Source: Stenotrophomonas maltophilia (GTDB lineage: Bacteria > Pseudomonadota > Gammaproteobacteria > Xanthomonadales > Xanthomonadaceae). Taken from it: a stretch of 64,000 nt of DNA. Shown here piece by piece: positions 12,345-19,767 of the stretch (positions within the stretch are counted from its first letter, which is position 1; each line of letters opens with the position of its first letter). Location of the stretch: positions 575,027 to 639,026 of the forward strand of contig FOZF01000002.1 in assembly GCA_900113425.1 (NCBI GenBank), written 5' to 3'. The notes beneath the pieces were generated by a model. The model saw only the letters and a list, made by a program, of their open reading frames with translations, made no database searches and had not been told where the DNA came from. Made by a program: the position numbers and the translations under genes.

Positions 12345-12376
12345 GGCAAGGGCACGACCGCAGTCGTGCCCTTGCC
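12345..12376 (-). terminator. 14-bp hairpin downstream of oprO
   Basis: GGCAAGGGCACGAC (12345-12358) pairs perfectly with GTCGTGCCCTTGCC (12363-12376) around a 4-base loop, 27 bases past the oprO stop. No T tract follows; it may be a weak terminator or RNA-stabilising stem between oprO and phoX. Confidence 0.55.
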
Positions 12377-12402
12377 GGTGCGTGATGCGATGACGCGGGG
12401 TC

Positions 12403-13614
12403 TTACCAGAAGAACTGCGCGCGGGCTTCCAGGATGTTCGGATCGTCGTTGACGAAGCCGCGGGCGCTGGAGCTGTACTTCTTGCTGTCGACCTTCACGT
12501 AGTTCAGCATCAGCTTGAAGTTCGAGCGCCAGTACCAGTTGGCGCCGACGGTCCACACATCCATCTTGCCGCCGAGCACGCCATCGACGATCGGCGGGCG
12601 ACCGGCGACCGGGTTCGCGGCCAGGTTGCCGTCGTTGAGGTCCATGTGGTCGTAGCGCACGCCCAGCTGCCACTGGCCGCTGGCCGGGTTGTTCGGCAGG
12701 CCGGTGCCGGGCGTGCCGCCCTTGTAGCTCCAGGTCTCGCCGGTGACATTCCACAGGCCGCTGATGTAGTAGCCGTCGCTGGTGTAGTTGTCGTGGTCGT
12801 AGCGCTTGGCCTTGCTGGTGTAGTACTCGGCCTGGGCCTTGAACGGGCCCTGGAAGTACATGGCTTCGGCGCCGACGGTGCTGACGCGGTCGGTGTCGGT
12901 CAGGTTGCCGCTGTCGATCAGTCGGGCGGTGGCCAGGTCGGCGTTCGGACGTGCGCGCACGCGCAGGGTGTCGGCGTCCGCGTCGTAGTCCACGTAGCTC
13001 AGGCCGAAGTGCAGGACCTGGCCCTTCTCGTTGATCGGAGCCCAGGTGCCACGCGCACCGTAGCCGCTGCCATGGGCCAGGTTGCGGGTCAGCTCGCGGC
13101 CGAAGGCGCTGGCGGTGACCGACCAGTTGTCCTGGCCGTAGCTGTAGGCGCCACCCAGGCGGCGGGCGATCGCGTAGGTGTTGGTGACCGCGGCCTTGGA
13201 GATGAAGTCGTTGTTCTTGGTGCTGGACAGCTCTTCCAGGCTGTTGGGCTGCTTGAACTGGCCGACCTGGATGAAATGGTTGGCATTGCCCAGCAGCTTG
13301 TACTTCACGTTGGTGTCGAGGAACTTGTCGGCCTTGGCGTCGTAGCCGAGCACCCACTCCACGTTGCCCGGGCCCTTGCCCTTGAGCACCAGCTCGGCGC
13401 GGCGCAGCTCGAACTCGCTGTCCTTGCCGTTGCCGGCATCGCCACCATTGAGGTCCACGACGTCGTTGTGGAACCAGTTGCCATCGGCCTGGACCAGGCC
13501 TTCGAAGGTGATTTCCGAACCGCCGATCACGTCGATGGCGACTTCAGCGTGGGCAGCCGGCACATAGAGCGCAGCGGCCACGGCCACCGTCAGGAGTTGG
13601 TGATGCAGTTTCAT
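12403..13614 (-). CDS. oprO: Phosphate-selective outer membrane porin OprO/OprP
   Basis: 403 residues. Signal peptide LLTVAVAAALYVPAAHA is followed by the porin start EVAIDVIGGSEITFEGLVQADGNWF and alternating beta-strand sequence with Tyr/Trp girdles; the C-terminal residue is aromatic (ARAQFFW), the usual outer-membrane assembly signal. The family forms trimeric anion-selective channels that admit phosphate or polyphosphate under starvation. ATG at 13614 is chosen because it begins the signal peptide, although the frame is open for 41 more codons. First gene of the phosphate locus; it feeds PhoX/PstS. Confidence 0.92.
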   Translation of the reverse strand: MKLHHQLLTVAVAAALYVPAAHAEVAIDVIGGSEITFEGLVQADGNWFHNDVVDLNGGDAGNGKDSEFELRRAELVLKGKGPGNVEWVLGYDAKADKFLDTNVKYKLLGNANHFIQVGQFKQPNSLEELSSTKNNDFISKAAVTNTYAIARRLGGAYSYGQDNWSVTASAFGRELTRNLAHGSGYGARGTWAPINEKGQVLHFGLSYVDYDADADTLRVRARPNADLATARLIDSGNLTDTDRVSTVGAEAMYFQGPFKAQAEYYTSKAKRYDHDNYTSDGYYISGLWNVTGETWSYKGGTPGTGLPNNPASGQWQLGVRYDHMDLNDGNLAANPVAGRPPIVDGVLGGKMDVWTVGANWYWRSNFKLMLNYVKVDSKKYSSSARGFVNDDPNILEARAQFFW

Positions 13615-13664
13615 GGAGAGGAGCCTTGCAGGCAGGTGGGAAGATGCGCGCAGGCTAGAAGGTA

Positions 13665-13690
13665 AAGATTGCGTAAATGTGACAGTTTCC
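13665..13690 (-). promoter_or_regulatory. Candidate PhoB half-site upstream of oprO
   Basis: CTGTCACATTTACG on the minus strand gives one good half-site (CTGTCAC) followed by an AT-rich spacer, but no clear second repeat 11 bases on. It is about 60 bases before the start. Confidence 0.4.
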
Positions 13691-13727
13691 GCGCGCAGTC
13701 TGCCCGCCGCGACCCTTGCCACGACTG

Positions 13728-13749
13728 GGCCCGGCATTGATGCCGGGCC
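13728..13749 (-). terminator. Hairpin downstream of nth
   Basis: GGCCCGGCAT / ATGCCGGGCC form a perfect 10-bp stem with a 2-base loop in the 193-base gap between nth and oprO. No T tract. Confidence 0.5.
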
Positions 13750-13807
13750 GATATGACGTGGGGATTGCGCTGCGATGGCATTTACCCGCAGGCGCTGCGC
13801 GGATGGC

Positions 13808-14497
13808 TCAGGTGGCCGATGTCTTGTCTTTGAAGCGGCACAGATCAGCGATCACGCATCCCGGGCAGTCCGGCTTGCGTGCCTTGCAGACGTAGCGTCC
13901 GTGCAGAATCAACCAGTGATGTGCGTCGAGCAGGAATTCATCAGGAATCGCCTTGACCAGCCTGTCCTCGACTTCGCGCACGTTCTTTCCCGGCGCCAGT
14001 CCCGTGCGGTTCGCAACGCGGAAGATGTGCGTATCCACCGCCATCACGGGTTCGCCGAAGGCAGTGTTGAGCACGACGTTGGCGGTCTTGCGGCCGACGC
14101 CGGGCAGGGCTTCCAGTGCCTCGCGGTCACGTGGTACTTCACCGCCATGCTTCTCCAGCAGGATCGCGCAGGTGGCGATCACGTTTTTCGCCTTGGCGTT
14201 GAACAGGCCGATGGTGGCGATGTATTTCTTCAGCCCGTCCTCGCCCAGCGCCAGGATCTGCGCGGGCGTGTTGGCAACGGGAAACAGGCGGCGCGTGGCC
14301 TTGTTGACGCCGACATCGGTGGCCTGCGCCGACAAGGCCACCGCCACCAGCAGTTCAAACGGCGAGCTGTATTCCAGTTCGGTCTTCGGATGCGGGTTGA
14401 GTTCGCGCAGGCGCGTGAACATTTCCACCACGTCGGCGCGCGGCATGCTGCTGCCACGCCGCGCTGGCGCGCGGGCGGCCTTCTTCGCAGTGGCCAT
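13808..14497 (-). CDS. nth: Endonuclease III (DNA glycosylase/AP lyase)
   Basis: 229 residues, slightly longer than E. coli Nth because of a basic N-terminal tail (MATAKKAARAPARR). The helix-hairpin-helix LPGVGRKTANVV (about residue 130) contains the catalytic Lys, and the catalytic Asp follows in VDTHIFRVANR. The C terminus has the four cysteines of the [4Fe-4S] cluster in C-x6-C-x2-C-x5-C. It removes oxidised pyrimidines in base excision repair. Its ATG overlaps the stop of the upstream small gene (ATGA). Confidence 0.96.
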   Translation of the reverse strand: MATAKKAARAPARRGSSMPRADVVEMFTRLRELNPHPKTELEYSSPFELLVAVALSAQATDVGVNKATRRLFPVANTPAQILALGEDGLKKYIATIGLFNAKAKNVIATCAILLEKHGGEVPRDREALEALPGVGRKTANVVLNTAFGEPVMAVDTHIFRVANRTGLAPGKNVREVEDRLVKAIPDEFLLDAHHWLILHGRYVCKARKPDCPGCVIADLCRFKDKTSAT

Positions 14498-14850
14498 CAG
14501 CGCTCCTTGCCGGTGGCGCGTGCCTTGGCACGGGCGAGGATGGCGGCAGCGGCGGCGGGCAGCGCCGGTTTCACGTCCGGCGCCGGGCGCGGCGTGCGAC
14601 GCGCATCGCGTTCTGCGTCGCGGCGGGCCAGGCGCACCGCGCGGGCGCGGTAACGGTCACGTGCGGCCCACGCGCGCTGCAGCTGCTGCCGCGCCTGGCT
14701 GAGCACCTCCGGCAGTTCCGGGTGCCCGGGAACCTCGTGTCTGTCGCCTTCGTTGGCGACATAGTCCATCAGGCCGGCCTGCAGGGCACCATCAAGATCG
14801 TCTGCCTGGACCCGGGCGAACAGCAGCGCGGGGTTGGGTCGGGATGCCAT
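14497..14850 (-). CDS. Small basic hypothetical protein between crotonase and nth
   Basis: 117 residues from ATG 14850, four bases after the crotonase stop and overlapping nth by ATGA, so all three genes are translationally coupled. Residues 1-45 (MASRPNPALLFARVQADDLDGALQAGLMDYV...) look folded. The rest is an Arg/Ala-rich helical stretch (QLQRAWAARDRYRARAVRLARRD) with a low-complexity tail. I do not recognise the family. The position next to nth, where other bacteria have electron-transport or small regulatory genes, does not settle its role. Confidence 0.7.
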   Translation of the reverse strand: MASRPNPALLFARVQADDLDGALQAGLMDYVANEGDRHEVPGHPELPEVLSQARQQLQRAWAARDRYRARAVRLARRDAERDARRTPRPAPDVKPALPAAAAAILARAKARATGKER

Positions 14851-14854
14851 GGTG

Positions 14855-15637
14855 TCAACGGTTCTGGAAGGCGGGGGGACGGCGTTGCAGGAAGGCCCCG
14901 GTGCCTTCGCGCATGTCCTCGGTGGCGAACAGCAGGCCGAACTGCGCGCTTTCGTATTCCAGTCCCGCCTCCAGGCTGCACTCGCCGCCGATGTGGACCG
15001 CATCGAGCAGGGCGCGCAGCGCCAGTGGCGCCGAGCGTGCCAGCTGCCGGGCGATGTCCTGCACGCGGTTGTCCAGATCGGCCGCCGGGACCACCTCGTT
15101 GACGATGCCCAGCGCGAGTGCACGGGCGGCATCGATGGGCGCACCCAGCAGGCACAGTTCCAGGGTGGCGGCCCGGCCGCACAGGCGCAGCAGGCGCTGG
15201 CTGCCGCCGAAGCCGGGGATCAGGCCGAGGTTGATCTCCGGCTGGCCGAGCTTGGCCGAGTCAGCAGCAACGCGCAGATGGCAGGCCAGCGCCAGTTCCA
15301 GGCCGCCGCCCAGGGCGAAACCGTTGACGCGGGCGATGACCGGCTTGGGCATGCGTTCGATCTGTCGCATCAGCCCTTGGCCGAGCAGGGAGAAATCACG
15401 TCCCTGAACCGCGCTGAGCGTGTTCATCTCGGCGATGTCGGCGCCGGCGACGAAGGCCTTCTGCCCAGCACCGGTCAGCACCACCACACGCACCTCGGGG
15501 TCGGCCGCGGCGTCCCTGAACGCATCGGCCAGGCCCTGCAGGGTCGCGGCATTGAGGGCATTGAGCTTGTCCGGGCGCTGGACGGTCACGGTGCGGATGG
15601 CGCCATCGTCGGTGACAGCGATCAGGTCATCGGCCAC
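14855..15637 (-). CDS. Enoyl-CoA hydratase/isomerase (crotonase family)
   Basis: 260 residues from a GTG at 15637 with AGGAG nine bases upstream. Crotonase features: the oxyanion-hole segment AFVAGADIAEM (about residue 61), GGGLELALACHLRVAA (Glu counterpart of rat Glu144) and GQPEINLGLIPGFGGSQRL (Glu164 counterpart). Both catalytic Glu are present, so hydration of trans-2-enoyl-CoA in beta-oxidation or in branched-chain or aromatic degradation is likely. The real substrate cannot be read from sequence. It leads a three-gene operon with nth. Confidence 0.9.
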   Translation of the reverse strand: MADDLIAVTDDGAIRTVTVQRPDKLNALNAATLQGLADAFRDAAADPEVRVVVLTGAGQKAFVAGADIAEMNTLSAVQGRDFSLLGQGLMRQIERMPKPVIARVNGFALGGGLELALACHLRVAADSAKLGQPEINLGLIPGFGGSQRLLRLCGRAATLELCLLGAPIDAARALALGIVNEVVPAADLDNRVQDIARQLARSAPLALRALLDAVHIGGECSLEAGLEYESAQFGLLFATEDMREGTGAFLQRRPPAFQNR

Positions 15638-15804
15638 GGTGGAACTCCTGGAACGTTAAAAAAAAGTGATTTTGAACTCTGCCCGCGCAGACAGGTCATA
15701 GCCTGCGTGGTGAGTAGCGGTTACACGTTGTGGCCGTTATCCTAACCCGTCGCCTCAGGGCGGCGCAGAACGTCCCTGAGTTACCACCCCTGGAGAACTG
15801 TTTG

Positions 15805-16506
15805 ATGAAGTTGCGTTCTATCGCGGTCGCCGTCGCGGCCCTGGCCCTGACGGGCAATGCCTTCGCCCAGGACGTCTCGTCCGAAAAGGGCAAGCTGAGC
15901 TACTACTTCGGTTACGACTACGGCAACAACCTGGCGGAGCTGACCGGTCGTGGTGAGCAGCTGGACATCAACTCGGTGGTGAAGGGCCTGCAGGATGCCT
16001 ACGCCAAGAAGCAGCCGGCGATCACCGCCGAGCAGCTGAAGCCGGCCGTTGAAGCGTTCCAGAAGCGCGAGCAGGGTCGTGCCCAGGCCGCCAAGGCCGA
16101 GTACGAAAAGGCCGCTGCCGAAAACAAGACCAAGAGCGATCAGTTCATCGCGGCGAACAAGGCCAAGGCCGGCGTGCAGTCCCTGCCGAGCGGCGTCCAG
16201 TACCGCGTGATCGAAGCCGGCAAGGGCGCCAAGCCGACCCAGGCCAGCACCGTGCAGCTGGAAGTCGCCGGTCCGTTCCCGTACGGCCAGCGCCCGACCG
16301 AGGCCCGCCCGGCCCAGCAGATTCCGTCGATCAAGGTCAGCGAAGTCGAAATGAAGGCCATGCGTGAGACCCTGCTGCAGATGCCGGCGGGTTCGAAGTG
16401 GGAAGTCACCCTGCCGCCGGACCAGGCGTACGGTGCCGACCCGCGCACCCCGTTCCCGCCGAACGTGGCCGTGCAGTTCGAGATCAAGCTGGTCAGCGTC
16501 AAGTAA
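15805..16506 (+). CDS. Exported FKBP/Mip-like protein with degenerate isomerase domain
   Basis: 233 residues. A signal peptide (SIAVAVAALALTGNAFA) precedes a Mip-type helical dimerisation domain (about 25-130: KLSYYFGYDYGNNL..., long charged helix) and a C-terminal FKBP-like domain (about 135-233). The end of the domain is normal (MPAGSKWEVTLPPDQAYG..., VAVQFEIKLVSVK). However, the segment that should carry VHYxGxLxDGxxFDSS reads VQLEVAGPFPYGQRPTEARP, and the VIPGW stretch is also altered. Peptidyl-prolyl isomerase activity is therefore doubtful, and a chaperone role in the periplasm is more likely. TGGAGAAC lies before the ATG; a terminator follows. Confidence 0.85.
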   Translation: MKLRSIAVAVAALALTGNAFAQDVSSEKGKLSYYFGYDYGNNLAELTGRGEQLDINSVVKGLQDAYAKKQPAITAEQLKPAVEAFQKREQGRAQAAKAEYEKAAAENKTKSDQFIAANKAKAGVQSLPSGVQYRVIEAGKGAKPTQASTVQLEVAGPFPYGQRPTEARPAQQIPSIKVSEVEMKAMRETLLQMPAGSKWEVTLPPDQAYGADPRTPFPPNVAVQFEIKLVSVK

Positions 16507-16524
16507 ACCTCAGCATCAACATCA

Positions 16525-16558
16525 ACGCGCCGGTGATCCCACCGGCGCGTTTTTGTTT
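16525..16558 (+). terminator. Rho-independent terminator after FKBP-like gene
   Basis: ACGCGCCGGTG / CACCGGCGCGT form a perfect 11-bp stem with a 4-base loop, followed by TTTTGTTT. Confidence 0.92.
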
Positions 16559-16672
16559 GCGCAGAGCGCGGCCTGCAGCATCGGGCCATGCTCGGCGAAG
16601 GCGCGCGCCGAAAGACCCTCTGCCGCATCTTCAGCCCGCGCAAATTCAGCGCAATCGCGCTACTGTTGCAAC

Positions 16673-17485
16673 GTGCAAACTACGGAAGACCCGGCGCGTG
16701 TTGTCGCAAGCCCCTGCATCGGAACGTGCAAGCTGGATGGCAACCGGCTGTGCCGCGGTTGCCGACGGCACATCGACGAGATCACACGGTGGTCGTCGAT
16801 GAGCGACAGCGAACGCAGCCACATCCTGCATCGCGTGCTGCCGCTGCGCGAGCAGCTGCAGCAATCGCTGCACGGCTCGCTGGCCGACCATGATCGCCTG
16901 TTGCGCGCGTTGCATCCGCTGGCCGCCCCGCCCGCCGGTGACGGTTGGAACCGCAGTGAACTGATCGACCTGCTGCCGCCGGGTCCGCCGGTGGAAGCGG
17001 CGGTGCTGGCCGGCATCGTGCCGCGCGCCAACGGCGCGCAGGTGATCCTGACCCGTCGCACTGAAACCCTGCGACAGCACGGTGGCCAGGTCGGGTTTCC
17101 CGGCGGGCGTACCGAGCCGGATGATCGCGATGCGCTGGCCGCAGCGCTGCGCGAAAGCCAGGAAGAGATCGCGCTGGCGCCTGCGCAGGTGCAGCCGCTG
17201 GGCTACCTCGATCCGTTCGTCACCATCACCGGTTACCGCGTCACCCCGGTGGTGGCGGTGGTCGATCCGGATTTCGTGCCCGTGCCACAGCCCAGTGAAG
17301 TGGCCGAGGTATTCGAGGTGCCGCTGGATTACCTGATGGCGGCCGACAACCTGCGCCAGGTCGAAATCAACCATCGCGGCCGCATCCGTCATGTGCTCGA
17401 GTACGGCTGGCCTGGCCAGCGGATCTGGGGGGCGACGGCGGCCATTCTCTACAACCTGCGTCGCCGCCTGGAGCAAGTGCAATGA
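16673..17485 (+). CDS. DUF1289-Nudix fusion, CoA pyrophosphatase (NudL) type
   Basis: 270 residues from a GTG at 16673. Residues about 10-60 form a DUF1289 domain: four cysteines in CxxxC-x7-CxxC followed by a RxxDEIxxWSxMSDxER motif. Residues about 95-265 are a Nudix hydrolase with the CoA-pyrophosphatase signature LTRRTETLRQHGGQVGFPGG running into the Nudix box GRTEPDDRDALAAALRESQEE. NudL enzymes cleave CoA and acyl-CoA to phosphopantetheine and 3',5'-ADP. The two domains usually occur as separate proteins. The start is not backed by a good ribosome site; an ATG near 16799 would keep only the tail of DUF1289 and the Nudix domain. The stop overlaps the next ATG. Confidence 0.85.
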   Translation: MQTTEDPARVVASPCIGTCKLDGNRLCRGCRRHIDEITRWSSMSDSERSHILHRVLPLREQLQQSLHGSLADHDRLLRALHPLAAPPAGDGWNRSELIDLLPPGPPVEAAVLAGIVPRANGAQVILTRRTETLRQHGGQVGFPGGRTEPDDRDALAAALRESQEEIALAPAQVQPLGYLDPFVTITGYRVTPVVAVVDPDFVPVPQPSEVAEVFEVPLDYLMAADNLRQVEINHRGRIRHVLEYGWPGQRIWGATAAILYNLRRRLEQVQ

Positions 17486-18384
17486 AGCCGATCGATCCGC
17501 CGTGGACCACCCTGGTCGATGTCGCCACCCTCGCCGCTGCACTGGGCGAGGACGTGCGCGTGGTCGACGCCCGTGCAACGGCGAGCACCGTCGTGCGCGT
17601 GGTCGATGCCCGCGCGTCGCTGGGCGATCCGCAGGCGGGCGAGGGCCAGTACCTGGCCGGTCATATCCCCGGTGCGGTGTACGCCGATCTCAACCGGGAT
17701 CTGTCCGACCTCACGCGTGCCGGCCACGGTCGCCACCCGCTGCCGGACAGCGACGCGTTCGCCGCACGGCTGGGTCGCTGGGGTATTGCCCCGGAGACCC
17801 AGGTCGTGGTCTATGACGGCAGCGATGGCAGCATGGCCGCCGCGCGCCTGTGGTGGCTGCTGCGCCTGATGGGCCACGCGCGGGTGGCGGTGCTCGATGG
17901 AGGCATTGCCGCCTGGCAGGCAGCGGGGCTGCCGCTGGCGACCGGTGCGGGCGAGGTTCCGGCCCAGCCGGCCTATCCGGGGCGCTTTGACACCACCCAG
18001 ATCGCCAATGCCGACGAGATCACCGCCCGGCTCAAGCATGCGCCGGGCTGGTTGCTGGACGCCCGCGCGGGAGAGCGCTTCCGCGGCGAGGTCGAACCGC
18101 TGGATCCGGTGGCCGGCCACGTGCCCGGCGCGGTCAACCGCCCGTTCGCGTCCAATGTGCTCGATGGCCGCATGCGCGATACGCAGCAGCTGCGTGCCGA
18201 GCTGCAGGGCATCATCGGCAATCGCGATCCGCAGCAGGTCGTACTGATGTGCGGTTCCGGCGTGACGGCGTGCCATCTGCTGCTGGCGATGGAGGCGGCG
18301 GGTCTGTCCGGGGCGCGCATCTATGCCGATTCCTGGAGCGGCTGGGTGAGCGACAGCAGCCGACCGATCGCCAGCGGTGCCTGA
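17482..18384 (+). CDS. sseA: 3-Mercaptopyruvate sulfurtransferase (tandem rhodanese)
   Basis: 300 residues, two rhodanese domains. The catalytic loop in the second domain is CGSGVTAC, the mercaptopyruvate sulfurtransferase type rather than CRxGxR of thiosulfate rhodaneses. The first domain keeps GHIPGAVYADL and the second GHVPGAVNRPF. It transfers sulfur from 3-mercaptopyruvate to thiols or cyanide in the cytoplasm. The N terminus is unusual: VRVVDARA occurs twice 13 residues apart, from a 39-base tandem duplication (17553-17612). ATGA overlap with the Nudix gene suggests one operon. Confidence 0.9.
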   Translation: MKPIDPPWTTLVDVATLAAALGEDVRVVDARATASTVVRVVDARASLGDPQAGEGQYLAGHIPGAVYADLNRDLSDLTRAGHGRHPLPDSDAFAARLGRWGIAPETQVVVYDGSDGSMAAARLWWLLRLMGHARVAVLDGGIAAWQAAGLPLATGAGEVPAQPAYPGRFDTTQIANADEITARLKHAPGWLLDARAGERFRGEVEPLDPVAGHVPGAVNRPFASNVLDGRMRDTQQLRAELQGIIGNRDPQQVVLMCGSGVTACHLLLAMEAAGLSGARIYADSWSGWVSDSSRPIASGA

Positions 18385-18398
18385 GACAGAGCCGGGGG

Positions 18399-18429
18399 CA
18401 GATCCGTTTTCCTGCGGAGAACGGATCTG
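18399..18429. terminator. Palindrome between convergent sseA and ampD
   Basis: CAGATCCGTT / AACGGATCTG (10 bp, 11-base loop TTCCTGCGGAG) in the 71-base convergent gap. It probably ends transcription from both sides; the same kind of palindrome is familiar to me as a dispersed element in this genus, which I cannot verify here. Confidence 0.5.
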
Positions 18430-18455
18430 ACCTCTTCAGGCAGCAGTCCTGCCGG

Positions 18456-19022
18456 TTACCCGATCGATTGCAACGGCACCTTCGCCAGCACCCGTGCCCA
18501 CGGGAACAACGGCCCCGGATCGCGCTTGCGGGCCACGCTCAACGTCGGATCGTCACTGGCCGGCACCTGTTCCCGGTCCAGCTGGTCGTGGCCGGCGATC
18601 CGCTGCAGTGACGGGTAGCGCGCCACCAGGGCCAGCAGCAGCTGTTCCAGGGCGCGCAGCTGCGGCTCGGTGTACGGCTCGTCCATCGCCTGGTGACGGC
18701 TGTCGAACCAGTCGGGGTAGCGTCCGCTGTTGACCAGCTCGATGCCCAGCGTCCGTGCGTTCATGCCGCGGACGTGGTGGGCCACGCGCTCAGGGGCCAC
18801 GTACTGCACGACGCTGCCGTCGCGGTCGATGTAGAAATGGCCGCTGTTGCCGGCGCCGCTGTCGTACAGCACCCGCTCGCCATAGGCACGGGCCGTGGCC
18901 AGGTCGGGCAGCTCGGTGCAGTGGATCACCACCATCTCCAGCGTGTCCGGCGCGCGCAGCGGCAGAAGGTCGTGATAGGGCAGGGGCTGCAGCAGCAGGC
19001 CGGGCAGGAGCGGGTTGGGCAT
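18456..19022 (-). CDS. ampD: N-acetyl-anhydromuramyl-L-alanine amidase AmpD
   Basis: 188 residues without a signal peptide, the cytoplasmic AmpD form. Zinc ligands of the Amidase_2 fold are visible: His in VVIHCTE (about residue 34), His in IAGHDQLD (about 145) and Asp in KRDPGPLFPW (about 168). It cleaves anhydro-muropeptides recycled from the wall, and loss of AmpD in Stenotrophomonas raises AmpR-controlled L1/L2 beta-lactamase expression. ATG 19022 is divergent from the hydrolase gene 72 bases away. This is probably the ampDI gene, but the numbering cannot be confirmed from the window. Confidence 0.9.
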   Translation of the reverse strand: MPNPLLPGLLLQPLPYHDLLPLRAPDTLEMVVIHCTELPDLATARAYGERVLYDSGAGNSGHFYIDRDGSVVQYVAPERVAHHVRGMNARTLGIELVNSGRYPDWFDSRHQAMDEPYTEPQLRALEQLLLALVARYPSLQRIAGHDQLDREQVPASDDPTLSVARKRDPGPLFPWARVLAKVPLQSIG

Positions 19023-19094
19023 GCGGCGATGCTAGCATTGCGCAATGAACCTGCATTCTCTTTCGTTGTCGGTGCGCGCCTGCGGAGCGTGCGC

Positions 19095-19622
19095 ATGAGC
19101 CGCGGTCACTGCATCCTCTCCCATGGCTTCGAGAGCGGGCCGGAGGCCACCAAGGTCACGGCACTGGCCGAGGTCGCCCAGCGCCTGGGCTGGACCCATG
19201 AGCGGCCGGACTACACCGATCTGGACGCGATGAGCGAAGTGAGCCGCGTCGGTGACGTGCCGGGGCGTCTGCAGCGCCTGCTGGAACGCGCTGCACATGC
19301 GGCGGCACAAGGGCCGCTGGTACTGGCGGGTTCCAGCCTGGGCGCCTACATCTCTGCGATCGCCTCGTTGCAGGTGCCGGTGGCGGGCCTGTTCCTGATG
19401 GTCCCGCCGACCACCATGGGGCCCATGCCGGCGCTGGATGCCGCAGCGGTCCCGACCACGGTGGTCCAGGCCTGGCACGATGATGTCGTGCCCGCCGCCG
19501 GGGTGATCGCCTGGGCGCAGGCGCGCTCGGCGCAGCTGCTGCTGGTGGACGATGGCCACCGCCTGGAGCGGCACGTGGATGCATCCGCACAGGCCTTCGA
19601 GCGCCTGCTGCGCCAACTGTGA
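19095..19622 (+). CDS. Small alpha/beta hydrolase (YqiA/UPF0227-like)
   Basis: 175 residues. [11 protein letters not shown] near the N terminus is a typical YqiA/YcfP-like opening, the nucleophile elbow is GSSLGAYIS (Ser about residue 78), and the C terminus has DDGHRLERH with a candidate catalytic His. It is a compact cytoplasmic serine hydrolase, probably an esterase or thioesterase of unknown substrate. The ATG at 19095 ([11 protein letters not shown]) follows GGAGCGTGCGC. The open frame extends far upstream, antisense to ampD, which I regard as spurious. Confidence 0.8.
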   Translation: MSRGHCILSHGFESGPEATKVTALAEVAQRLGWTHERPDYTDLDAMSEVSRVGDVPGRLQRLLERAAHAAAQGPLVLAGSSLGAYISAIASLQVPVAGLFLMVPPTTMGPMPALDAAAVPTTVVQAWHDDVVPAAGVIAWAQARSAQLLLVDDGHRLERHVDASAQAFERLLRQL

Positions 19623-19767
19623 AGCCGGGGCGCACGGCGCGCCGGCCCGCATTGACTACAATGGCAGCCCCGCCGCCCCCGGCGCGGGCCTGCCGGCCGT
19701 TCCCACGGCCCTCCTTTTCGACTGGCGCGGCTCCCCTGCCGCGCCCGACCACCTGCGAACCGATCCC

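Noticed and set aside
15638..15804. A specific sigma-70 promoter for the FKBP-like gene (TTACAC and TATCCT near 15721-15743).
   Set aside because: The two hexamers are only 11 bases apart, too close for a normal promoter.
18693..19094. Upstream extension of the small hydrolase by 134 codons.
   Set aside because: The extension is entirely antisense to ampD. The ATG at 19095 begins the conserved HGFESGP segment.
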